Below, piece after piece: positions 1 through 8,888 of a DNA stretch of 24,184 bases. A program made the position numbers and the translations under genes. Every line of letters begins with the position of its first letter. Position 1 is the stretch's first letter. The stretch is from the NCBI GenBank assembly GCA_902984215.1, contig CADWAF010004405.1:1-24184 (forward strand). The letters are read 5' to 3'. Below the pieces are notes generated by a model. That model was given only the letters and a program-made list of their open reading frames with translations. It ran no database searches and was not told the origin of the DNA. This DNA is from Willaertia magna. Lineage: Eukaryota > Heterolobosea > Eutetramitea > Acrasida > Naegleriidae.

Positions 1-660
1 TGATCTTGTATTTTCAATTGGTATACCAAATTTTGATTTTTCACTCATAGAGAATATGTATCATCTAAGGCATTAGTGGCATCTTCAACACTTTTGAATT
101 TTAAGTTATAACATACATTGCCGCATGATGCTGAACTTGTTTGACTTAAAGTTAGAGTAGGTGCGTTTTGTTTAGATAAAGTAATTGATTGGAATGAAGT
201 AACGTCATTAAATAAGCTTAATAATCTACCTTCCACAACAAACTTTTTGTCACTGTCGACATAAAGTCTAGTTACTATAAATTTTGCAATACTATCTACA
301 GATGTGAATTCTGTTTGAGCTGCAGTTAAACTTAATTGATACATAACTTTTGATTTGAATTGATATAAACTACAAGTACCAAAGTTATTATCATTGAATG
401 AATATGAGGCTATAATATAAGAAGTATAAATTAAACTATTTTCATCTTGTGATACAGTAGCAGTGAAGGAGGTTTTTTCTCTATTAAATTCTGAAGAATC
501 AAATTGGAATTCATATGTTCTAGAACAAGATGTTTCCTTAATTAATCCAAATGGTTCATTCTTGGTTGGAACTGCATTGCAAATGTCATCCATAGTTTCA
601 GTTCTGGAAAGAGTAATTGTATCAAAAGTAATTTGATTTGCCAAGGTATTCTTAAACATT
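1..660 (-). pseudogene. Broken outer copy of the FG-GAP protein C-terminal domain
   Basis: This stretch is the downstream half of a second copy of the C-terminal domain of the FG-GAP gene at 661-3174. Between about 660 and 45 it still encodes a product nearly identical to that domain (starting NIEMFKNTLANQ, ending NALDDTY), but in a different frame from the upstream gene. Compared with the intact inner copy (1153-1830), 26 bp are missing at the 660/670 edge and 10 bp (ggctaattga) are missing after position 54. Both are frameshifting. The N-terminal part of the open frame that runs up to 863 is only an out-of-frame reading of the Pro/Gln linker and is not a real start. No promoter or own start codon is visible, so I call it a non-coding duplicate. 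An alternative is a 3' exon reached by splicing, but I see no suitable donor. Confidence 0.75.
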
Positions 661-1152
661 TCAATATTTGTAAAATGTTGTGATTGTTGGTTTTGGTGCT
701 CCATATACATTTTCTTTCCATCCATTTGCACAAGTTTCTGGTTGAGGTTGTTGTGGTTGAGACATTCGTGGTTGAGGTTGTGAGACTTTTGGTTCAGGTT
801 GTGATGATAGTTGTGGTTGAGGTTGTGAAATTTGTGGTTGGGGTTGTGTATTTCCTTTTCCATAAATATATAAATTGGTTGGTGTGTCTGAACCTACAAC
901 TAGGGTATTATCAAAGAGTGAAACTGTTGCACCAAAGTAATATTGACCATTTCCTGGAATAGTTGAATCTAATATCCAATCTTTTTTATCAGTTTGAACA
1001 AAAACTACAGCTTTTCCTTTCAGATTTCTAGATTGATCACCAATTAAACCTTCTGTTGCTGTTTTACCTTGTATTGATACTTGTGTTGGAGAGTTTTTAT
1101 GGATATCATCACCACAGTCAACTAAAAGTGTATTCTGTTCAGCCCAATTGAC
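1..1152. repeat. Tandem duplication, outer unit
   Basis: This is the outer unit of a direct tandem duplication. It aligns end to end with 1153-2340 with only scattered substitutions (roughly a few percent by eye). Its length is 1152 bp against 1188 bp for the inner unit, and the 36-bp difference is fully explained by the 26-bp and 10-bp deletions. Its first base coincides with the first base of the window. Confidence 0.9.
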
Positions 1153-3174
1153 TGATCTTGTATTTTCAATTGGTATTCCAAATTTTGATTTTTCACTCAT
1201 AGAGAAGGCTAATTGATATGTATCATCTAAGGCATTAGTGGCATCTTCAACACTTTTGAATTTTAAGTTATAACATACATTACCACATGATGTTGAACTT
1301 GTTTGACTTAAAGTTAGAGTAGGTGCGTTTTGTTTAGATAAAGTAATTGATTGGAATGAAGTAACGTCATTAAATAAGCTTAATAATCTACCTTCCACAA
1401 CAAACTTTTTGTCACTGTCGACGTAAAGTCTAGTTACTATAAATTTTGCAATACCATCTACAGATGTGAATTCTGTTTGAGCTGCAGTTAAACTTAATTG
1501 ATACATAACTTTTGATTTGAATTGATATAAACTACAAGTACCAAAGTTATTATCATTGAATGAATATGAAGTTACAATATAAGAAGTATAAATTAAACTA
1601 TTTCCATCTTCTGATACAGTAACAGTGAAGGAGGTTTTTTCTCTATTAAATTCTGAAGAATCAAATTGGAATTCATATGTTCTAGAACAAGATGTTTCCT
1701 TAATTAATCCAAATGGTTCATTCTTGGTTGGAACTGCATTGCAAGTGTCATCCATAGCTTCAGTTTTGGAAAGAGTAATTGTATCCAAAGTAATTTGATT
1801 TGCCAAGGTATTCTTAAACATTTCAATATTTAAGACAAACTTTTTAATGTCCTTATTGTAAAATGTTGTGATTGTTGGTTTTGGTGCTCCATATACATTT
1901 TCTTTCCATCCATTTGGACAAGTTTCTGGTTGAGGTTGTTGTGGTTGTGACATTTGTGGTTGAGGTTGTGAGACTTTTGGTTCAGGTTGTGATGATAGTT
2001 GTGGTTGAGGTTGTGAAATTTGTGGTTGGGGTTGTGTATTTCCTTTTCCATAAATATATAAATTGGTTGGCGTGTCTGAACCTACAACTAGGGTATTATC
2101 AAAGAGTGAAACTGTTGCACCAAAGTAATATTGACCATTTCCTGGAATAGTTGAATCTAATATCCAATCTTTTTTATCAGTTTGAACAAAAACTACAGCT
2201 TTTCCTTCTAGATTTCTAGATTGATCTCCAATTAAACCTACTGTTGCTGTTTTACCTTGTATTGATACTTGTGTTGGAGAGTTTTTATAGATATCATCAC
2301 CACAGTCAACTAAAAATGTATTCTGTTCAGCCCAATTGACTGTATTCTGTTCAGCCCAATTGACTCCAATAAGTTGGTAGAAACAAACGGTTCCCACTCC
2401 ACCTACATTTTTGTTAGCTACAACAACTAAATTATTTTGATACATTGAGACAGAAACAGCACCATATACACCACTTAAACGAGTTAGTACCTTTTCACTT
2501 ATAAAACTCCAACCAAGTGCTGGGTCAAACAAATATGTGAAAAATGTTGAATGTGCAGTTCCTACCACAGCATAGTCATTGTAAATAGTAACAGAATAAC
2601 CAAATAATTGTCCAGAAATAGGTGTCTCAGGGGTTAAACGCTTTGCCAAAGACCATTTATTTGAAGCCCATGTAAAAAGATAGGCACTTCCTGAATTAAT
2701 GTTGTTTACTTGGTCAGTTGTAGCACCAACTAATATATTATTTTCGTATAAAGAAAGAGAAGTACCAAAATTATTAGAAGTGATTGATGAACCCTCAGGC
2801 GTTAATGTGTCTTGTAAATTCCAAACATTAATGTTTGTGGTATCTCTTTCGTAGATGTACACTTTGCTGAAAGATTTATCTCCAATTGCAATTCTATTCT
2901 TATAAATTGAAACAGAAGAACCGAACAAACGAGGAATATCTAGTGGTGCAGGAGGAGTCAATGCAGTGGTTGTGATCCAGTTATTATTTGCATCTTTAAC
3001 ATAAACTTTACACTCACCGTTTTTATCGGTTGTGCAGGCAACAAGTGTATTTTCATAAACACTAGATACGCTTCCAAAATTTAATGTTTGTGATGAGGTC
3101 CAACTCTGTGCATTAGTAACTGCAGTAATTGTGACAAACACAAACAATAGAAGGATGTGAAGGATTGGTTTCAT
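661..3174 (-). CDS. Secreted FG-GAP beta-propeller protein with internal tandem duplication
   Basis: The 837-residue product begins with a clear signal peptide (residues 1-22, hydrophobic LLLFVFVTITAV, cleavage near NAQS), so it should be secreted or surface exposed. Residues about 30-370 hold seven FG-GAP-like blades: FGSVSSVYENTLV, FGSSVSIYKNRIAIG, FGTSLSLYENNILVG, FGYSVTIYNDYAVVG, a diverged VSVSMYQNNLVVV, VSIQGKTATVG and FGATVSLFDNTLVVG. This fits an integrin-alpha-like seven-bladed propeller. A Pro/Gln/Ser linker (PQPQISQPQPQ...) and a CxNGWKENVYGAPKP segment follow, then a domain of about 200 residues with paired cysteines that I do not recognise. After it the last blades, linker and NGWKE segment are repeated, and the frame stops at FYKY because of a 26-bp deletion. 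The start ATG at 3174 follows an A-rich leader. Function is inferred only as adhesion or recognition. Confidence 0.85.
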   Translation of the reverse strand: MKPILHILLLFVFVTITAVTNAQSWTSSQTLNFGSVSSVYENTLVACTTDKNGECKVYVKDANNNWITTTALTPPAPLDIPRLFGSSVSIYKNRIAIGDKSFSKVYIYERDTTNINVWNLQDTLTPEGSSITSNNFGTSLSLYENNILVGATTDQVNNINSGSAYLFTWASNKWSLAKRLTPETPISGQLFGYSVTIYNDYAVVGTAHSTFFTYLFDPALGWSFISEKVLTRLSGVYGAVSVSMYQNNLVVVANKNVGGVGTVCFYQLIGVNWAEQNTVNWAEQNTFLVDCGDDIYKNSPTQVSIQGKTATVGLIGDQSRNLEGKAVVFVQTDKKDWILDSTIPGNGQYYFGATVSLFDNTLVVGSDTPTNLYIYGKGNTQPQPQISQPQPQLSSQPEPKVSQPQPQMSQPQQPQPETCPNGWKENVYGAPKPTITTFYNKDIKKFVLNIEMFKNTLANQITLDTITLSKTEAMDDTCNAVPTKNEPFGLIKETSCSRTYEFQFDSSEFNREKTSFTVTVSEDGNSLIYTSYIVTSYSFNDNNFGTCSLYQFKSKVMYQLSLTAAQTEFTSVDGIAKFIVTRLYVDSDKKFVVEGRLLSLFNDVTSFQSITLSKQNAPTLTLSQTSSTSCGNVCYNLKFKSVEDATNALDDTYQLAFSMSEKSKFGIPIENTRSVNWAEQNTLLVDCGDDIHKNSPTQVSIQGKTATEGLIGDQSRNLKGKAVVFVQTDKKDWILDSTIPGNGQYYFGATVSLFDNTLVVGSDTPTNLYIYGKGNTQPQPQISQPQPQLSSQPEPKVSQPQPRMSQPQQPQPETCANGWKENVYGAPKPTITTFYKY
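1153..2340. repeat. Tandem duplication, inner unit
   Basis: This is the intact inner unit, 1188 bp or exactly 396 codons, so its insertion kept the frame of the host gene. It encodes the last two propeller blades, the Pro/Gln linker and the complete C-terminal domain. Its coding-upstream boundary is the 24-bp tandem repeat at 2317-2364. Confidence 0.9.
2317..2364. repeat. 24-bp perfect tandem repeat at duplication boundary
   Basis: Two adjacent identical 24-bp copies (2317-2340 and 2341-2364, beginning tgtattctgttcagccc) encode the repeated peptide VNWAEQNT. They lie exactly where the 1188-bp unit ends, so they probably mark the recombination junction. Confidence 0.9.
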
Positions 3175-3414
3175 GATTTTTTTGTTTTTATCGATCTTTA
3201 TGAGTTCAACTTCGACGATTTTTTATGGTTCGCAATTGGGGTATTAGTTGCTCTGAATAATGGTATTTTTACTGACAAATGACAGCAATTAGTGCATCAT
3301 CCCTTTAAATTGCATAACGAATCAAATCTTTTCATTACCAAACAGTAGCTCAGAATTCTATTCAGGTTTTTAACTAACTAAATTGGGCTTATTACAAAAC
3401 ACATTGTAGAAATT

Positions 3415-4827
3415 TTATGCATTACTTTTTACGTCAATATCTGATAATAAATCTGACCAAACTATCTGTTTTAAATTAACAATAAATTGTTGTAAATTTT
3501 TAGAATTATTATCATTGTGACAAACAATAATTGCCTTAAAAGAATCAGCGACAAGTTGAATTCCAAATTCAATTAATTGATCTCTATTCATTCCAAACTC
3601 CCCTAAATATCTATCCAATCCACAATCAATTTCAGATGTATATTCATCACATTCTTTTACAATCTCTGCAGGAAATGCAGAATTATTCTTATTACAATAC
3701 AATATTTTGTTATCGTTAGTTAAAAAAGCAGAATTGTACTCACTTGCAAGTACACTTTTAAATAGATGAATGGTGTCATTCTTGAATGTAATTTTTGTTA
3801 ATGTTACACAGTTGGCATAATTATGATTATAATATTTACCTAATTGACCACTAATTGAATTAAAAAATTATTAATTATTGAAACGACAAAACTAACATAC
3901 CTAAAATTTAATCCACAACCATAAACTTCTCCTTCAACTACAGTGGCACAGTTAATAATTCAAACAAGCTTATAAATTAATAACACTATAAATAACTTAC
4001 AAGTCAAATAAACAGTGTGAAAATTACCACAATAATGTTGTTTCACTCTTCCTTTTAATTGTTCAATTAAAGTAAACTCCATTGCAGTTTTACTTTTAGC
4101 AATACCCATATTTACTTGCTTGTTAGAACCAGCTCCATAACAATCACCATTTTCACATCTTAGAATACTAAATGAATATCCACATTTTATATCAACAATT
4201 TTACTTTTAACGTGATCTAAATTCGTGTGCGGTATGATTTCATTAAATAACATAACTTTTATGTTTGGAATCCCTAAAGCGCTATCTGTGTTCATGCCAT
4301 AAACAAACACTTTTCCATTCACTGAGGTAACAGAAATTGGTAATTCGTAAAAGTTACAATAATTGTAAAACTTACTTGTCAATAAAAAAATAAAATGATT
4401 TGTGACTACTACATGATATTTGAATAAAATTATCATTACAATCAATAACAGGTAAATTAATTTCTTTACTATTAATTTTTACTTTATTTTTAAATAAAAT
4501 TACTCCAAATTCATTAATAAAATATAAAATATCTTCTTTCATAAGAATTTCAAATGGAGAATATCCATGTTTTACAATATAACCCATTCTATCATTTGTG
4601 ACATAGGTCAATGTATTTGTAATGTCACAATACATATTTTTAAATTTATTTATATTTAAAAAACTGGAATTATCATTTATTAAAAATTCTTTATTTTTAT
4701 ATTCAACGGTAGTTATACTTTTTGATGAATGAAAGGGAAGTGTTTTTCTTTTTGTTTCTTCTTCTTTTTTATAGGTTTCCAAAATTTTAGTGTTTTCTGC
4801 GTGATGTTTTGACGGCTTAATTCCCAT
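3415..4827 (-). CDS. RCC1-repeat protein, four exons, one phase problem
   Basis: Exons on the minus strand are 4827-4376, 4321-4001, 3937-3901 and 3850-3415. Introns are 54, 63 and 50 nt with donors GTAAGT, GTAAGT and GTATGT and acceptors CAG, TAG and TAG. Joined, they give RCC1 motifs: ISCSSHKSF then NGKVFVYGMNTDSALG; CGNFHTVYLTFEGEVYGCGLNFSGQLG spread across introns 2 and 3; and a tail ending DVKSNA. Members of this superfamily form propellers acting as exchange factors or binding scaffolds; the specific role here is unknown. I chose ATG 4827 because it follows a run of eight A. The frame is open up to 4947 but with no ATG. The sum of exons is 1246 nt, one too many: intron 1 as written joins phase 2 to phase 1. 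Removing one base from the A7 run at 4384-4390 (plus strand) would restore a classic RCC1 repeat. Either a sequence error or a first inactivating mutation. Confidence 0.72.
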
Positions 4828-4994
4828 TTTTTTTAATTGTGATGATCTGTTGTAATCCAACCTGGATTCATTACAAAAAAAACTTAAATCATTAAGAGAA
4901 TAAAGTAGATAAACGCAGCCTATAATGGTGTTTATAAAAGAGGTCACAAGTTATTTTATTGATAACCGATTTATTTATTTGTTACAACTACCGT

Positions 4995-7096
4995 TCAACC
5001 TGAATATTCAGTAATAACCAAAACACCATTGACAATCTCTCCGTTCTTAACCAATTTCTCATAATTAACACCATAGTGAAAATATGGGCCTTCACTATCA
5101 ACAACACATTCAGGATAAAGTGAAAAGATTGGAGTAGTGACATCTTTGTAGCGAGGAATGGAAGATAACTGATATATTGCATTAAAATCAGTTTCATGAC
5201 ATTTACTACTTGTTGCTGTTTTCTGTCCACAAAATACTTCAAATTCTCTAAAGATTTCGTCATCTAAATTATCAAGTCTTTCATCTCCACCGTAATAATT
5301 TGGTATATATTTTAAAAGTTCACCAAATTTTTTGTAATGTTTGTATTTGACATTTTGTAATGCATGCCATAATTTCTTTAAATTATAAACGTCATATTCC
5401 CAATTTTGTTCTGCCAATTCTTCATTGTTATTTGATAACATTTTTTTAACTTGTTCCTTCATTAAGGTAAAATCTTTTTCGCCTAATTCTTTGTTCAAAG
5501 TACAAAAAACATTTCTAAATTTTAAACGTTTTGGATTTAAAGCATCTTCACTTCCTCTTCTTCTTTCTAATCCTCCCATTCTCTTAATATCTTTGTCACT
5601 TACAAAAGTAACAACTTCTGTAACAATTTTACCTTTTTTAGTATTGTTAACTGCATTCCTTCCTTTCATTGCCCAGAAATAAATCATTCCTGAACTATTG
5701 TTGTCTCTTTTTGGAACAGTTCCATCATAATCATAAAGAGATAATTGTTTAACATTCATTTGTGAAATAAATAATAGTTTTTCTTCTTCTTCGTCATCTC
5801 CATCAGTTGGCCAAATCATTTCTTTTGGTAAATCTGGATATCCACCAATTTTACTTTCACCAATTGCAAAATGTGAATCATCAATAATGTGACACTTATT
5901 GTCATTCATGGCAGCTTCATCAATGTTATTTGGTGAGTAATAATTAATATCTAATTCATCAAATTTTGTAAATAATTCTAATCCTTGTAAGTTTTCTAGG
6001 GACGATTCCTCAGTGGTTTCTTCATTCATTTCCATATCATCATCCTCATTGTCGTTATCTTCTTTTTCCAATAAAAGTACTGAACGACCACTGTCAATGT
6101 CACATTCCAATAATTCTTCATTTTCACTTTCAGTTTTCGTAGTAAATAATGTGTATTTAGTTAAACCTTTCAAAGAAGTACCTCGCAAAGAACCCTTTCC
6201 CAAACCTCTGCCTCCGTTTCCTCTTCCTTTCTGCTTCTTGCTTTGATCTTCGAAATATTGTTCTAAAAGTTCTTTACATGCCTCATTACCTAATGTCAAG
6301 TCTGGTTGAATGTTGGTTTCATTGTTTGTTGTCAATAATAAACCTTCTCTTTTGGAGCTACTTAAAAGTGAAAAACCTTTAATGTTGATTGGATATTCTT
6401 CTTGTAATAAATTGCGTACTTTTGTAAAAGTTCTTCGATTGACTTTCCTTCTTTCTCAAATAATTCTTTCACTTTTAATTTTTTGTTTGTAAAATTTGTT
6501 ACTAACTCGTAATTGTAATTTAATTCTTCTTCTGTTTCTGACTGTTTTTCTTCAATAAATTCTTTCAAATTAATTGTTTTACAATTAATTAAACTGTCAT
6601 CTTGAATTACATTTTCAACTGAATAAATAATTTTTCTTTTAATTAAATCTAATTGTTGACCTTCCTTGTTATTTTTTACAACAACACTGTCACGATTATT
6701 CTTAAACAGCATTGGAACGAGCAAATCATTAACTTCTTTTGTAAAGTTAATATTTTCTTCTTTCATCAATTGCTTAATATAGTAAGCAAAATATAATTTT
6801 CTTCTTGCAATTTTATTAAAATAATAATCTTTAGGTGAAATATCAATTTTAGTTAACTCTAATGGTTCAAAACCTAACTCATTGACAATTACCTTCTTCC
6901 AAAAGTTATTATTTGAAACATCTTTCATTATTAAATTAAACCATTCTTTACAAACTAAAGAACATTTACCAATTACTTCATAACCTTGTAAATAATTAAA
7001 AATTAAAAGGAGACTGTCATTGTCTACCGAAAGTTGTGGATTGCATTTCACCTTCTTAACCTCTTGAGATGAAGAATGATTAGCTGTTCTTTTCAT
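4995..7096 (-). CDS. F-box protein with C-terminal DUF1963 domain, one frameshift
   Basis: Two overlapping frames form one gene of about 700 residues. The first (7096 to about 6430) starts MKRTANHSSSQEVKK, after a long A run, and holds an F-box (DNDSLLLIFNYLQGYEVIGKCSLVCKEW, residues about 25-60) followed by a conserved helical region (FWKKVIVNELGFEPLEL, DLIKRKIIYSVENV). The second (about 6430 to 4995) continues with FTKVRNLLQEEYPI, a Gly/Arg basic patch, an acidic tract, and a region matching DUF1963/YwqG: IGGYPDLPKEMIWP, LLFISQMNVKQL and SGMIYFWA. The paralogue at 11077-12384 shows that the two frames belong together (shared FT.....QEEYPI). One base is missing between about 6410 and 6450. 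F-box proteins recruit substrates to SCF ubiquitin ligases; a DUF1963 substrate module is an inference. Could be a recent pseudogene or a base-calling error. Confidence 0.7.
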
Positions 7097-7457
7097 ATTT
7101 TTTTTTTCACACAAAGAGATTTCATTTCCAAATTCGACTAAAATAGACATCAGCAAATGAAAATCATGCCGTAAAAAAGAAAATTCCTGTCCGCACAAAA
7201 TGTCTTTTGATTAGGCTGTTACACTGTGAAACAGTAATGTTGTTAATTTAAATTATTAAATCTCTTCTCACCAATAGTTTGCAAATTAAATTAGAGAAAA
7301 TAAACTAGTCACACTACTGACAATACAGTTATTGAAAAGCAGAATGACAAAATTGATATAATTGGTTGAAAATATTGTAAACTGTAAAAAAAACTAATGG
7401 GTATCAGCAATGAAATAGCCTACCAATGAGCTAACTAATCCACATTTTTGAGTCAAT
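7097..7457. other. Intergenic, upstream of F-box-DUF1963 gene
   Basis: The 361-bp AT-rich spacer lies between the F-box-DUF1963 start and the stop of the F-box/LRR gene. The frame of the downstream gene stays open to 7198 but has no A-rich ATG there. I see no RNA gene, conserved domain or long repeat. Confidence 0.6.
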
Positions 7458-8720
7458 TTAAAAAATCTTTACAAAAGGCCTTCTGTTTTTTAATTCTTGT
7501 AAATATTCTTCCTTAATTTCTGACTCGTCAACTAGAATTTCTCTCAATGAAGGTAAATATTTAAAACATTCACCACAAATACCACAACGATAAATATGTA
7601 AATATTTTAATTTTTTTAAATGAATTAAATATTCATCTTTTATTGTATTCTTACGGTGATAAATTTTTAACTCTTCTAAATTTATTAATTTAAGCAAACA
7701 TTCTCCTGTAAAAAAATTACAATAGGAAACGTTTAAATATTTTAATTTTTGTAAATTAATTAAATATTCATCTTTTATATTTGTAAAACCAATATTTAAT
7801 TTTTCTAAATTTATTAATTTTAATAAACATTCTCCTGTAATATCTTTATTAAATTGTAAATTTAGTTTTACTATATTTGGTAAATCTATTAAATCTTTAT
7901 CAATTAGTCTCCTATTATTTATTTTTTTATTTTCTAAATTTATAATTTTTAATCTTTTAATTTGTTTTAAATTATTTAAATTATCTATTTCTTGTAAATT
8001 ACAAGTAAATTCTTCTAAATTAGGTAATTTATTAAAATTATTACTGTCAATAATCATTCCACAAATATGTAAATATTTTAATTTCATTAAATTACTAAAA
8101 TCAACATTATATTGTAACACTTCTTCTGTACTATTAATAAGTTTTAGTTTTTCTAAATTTATTAACTTTTGTAAACTATTTTCTAAAATATTTGAATTTA
8201 CCATTTTTAATTTAATTAAATTAATTAAATTTTCCAAATTTATTTTATCATCGCCATCACAAGAATTAATTATTTCTAATTTTTGTAAATTCTTTAAATA
8301 TTGTAAACTATTGAAAGATAAATCACAATTAAACAATTTTAATTCTTTTAAATTATCCAATTCTGGAAAAATAAAATTATTTATTTTATATATTCCACTA
8401 ACTTCTAAATATTTTAAATTTTTAAAGTTATTTAATAAATTATTTTCACCAAATTTTTTAGCCCTTAAATAATTTATCTTAAATAAATAATTTGGTAATT
8501 TAATATTTAATTTAATTTTAATTTTTTTTAACATTAAATTTAAAATATTATTTTCATTAATTAATAAAGTATTATAGAAATATTTATTTAATTGAGAAAA
8601 CGAAATAAAATCTTTAAAGTCATTAATAAATAAAATAATTTCATAAATTATTTCTTGAGGAAGAAAATTTTCTAATTTTCTCTTTTTAATATTTCTTTCT
8701 TCTTTTATTGCTGTTGACAT
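7458..8720 (-). CDS. F-box/leucine-rich-repeat protein
   Basis: The 420-residue product has an N-terminal F-box-like segment (KLENFLPQEIIYEIILFIND..SFSQLNKYFYNTLL, residues about 15-55), then about 14 leucine-rich repeats of 22-24 residues (LKNLQKLEIINS, LINLEKLNIGFTNIKDEYL, LKKLKYLHIYRC). Such proteins act as substrate receptors of SCF ubiquitin ligases, with the LRR solenoid binding the target. The start ATG at 8720 follows nine A residues. A segment of about 130 bp is duplicated inside the gene (7600-7715 and 7733-7845), giving two copies each of TGECLLKLINLE and KDEYLI.LKKLKYL, so the repeat array has expanded recently. Codon use is extremely AT-rich. The F-box assignment rests on position and hydrophobic pattern; the LRR assignment is firm. 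Confidence 0.8.
   Translation of the reverse strand: MSTAIKEERNIKKRKLENFLPQEIIYEIILFINDFKDFISFSQLNKYFYNTLLINENNILNLMLKKIKIKLNIKLPNYLFKINYLRAKKFGENNLLNNFKNLKYLEVSGIYKINNFIFPELDNLKELKLFNCDLSFNSLQYLKNLQKLEIINSCDGDDKINLENLINLIKLKMVNSNILENSLQKLINLEKLKLINSTEEVLQYNVDFSNLMKLKYLHICGMIIDSNNFNKLPNLEEFTCNLQEIDNLNNLKQIKRLKIINLENKKINNRRLIDKDLIDLPNIVKLNLQFNKDITGECLLKLINLEKLNIGFTNIKDEYLINLQKLKYLNVSYCNFFTGECLLKLINLEELKIYHRKNTIKDEYLIHLKKLKYLHIYRCGICGECFKYLPSLREILVDESEIKEEYLQELKNRRPFVKIF
7600..7845. repeat. Intragenic LRR duplication
   Basis: Two segments about 130-135 bp apart share long near-identical stretches, including aaatattcatcttttat and attctcctgtaa. Each encodes two leucine-rich repeats (about 45 codons). 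Confidence 0.65.
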
Positions 8721-8888
8721 TTTTTTTTTAAAGTTTTTTTACAAAAAGAAAAATTAGTCAGTCGATGACTGTCGCAGAATTATAAAAATTTCTGTAAAAC
8801 TTTCGTTAAACACGTTAATGATATGCATTTTAAAATGATTCCTTTATTAAAGGATATATAATATGATACATTAATTTAATAAAAATTT

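Noticed and set aside
684..962. Plus-strand 92-codon frame, with a twin at 1872-2150
   Set aside because: It is the antisense of the Pro/Gln linker and propeller blade; the twin exists only because the region is duplicated. The Val/Leu-rich reading is a by-product of CAA/CCA repeats.
4988..5263. Minus-strand 91-codon frame
   Set aside because: It overlaps the DUF1963 coding frame, has no domain and reads as a frame shadow.
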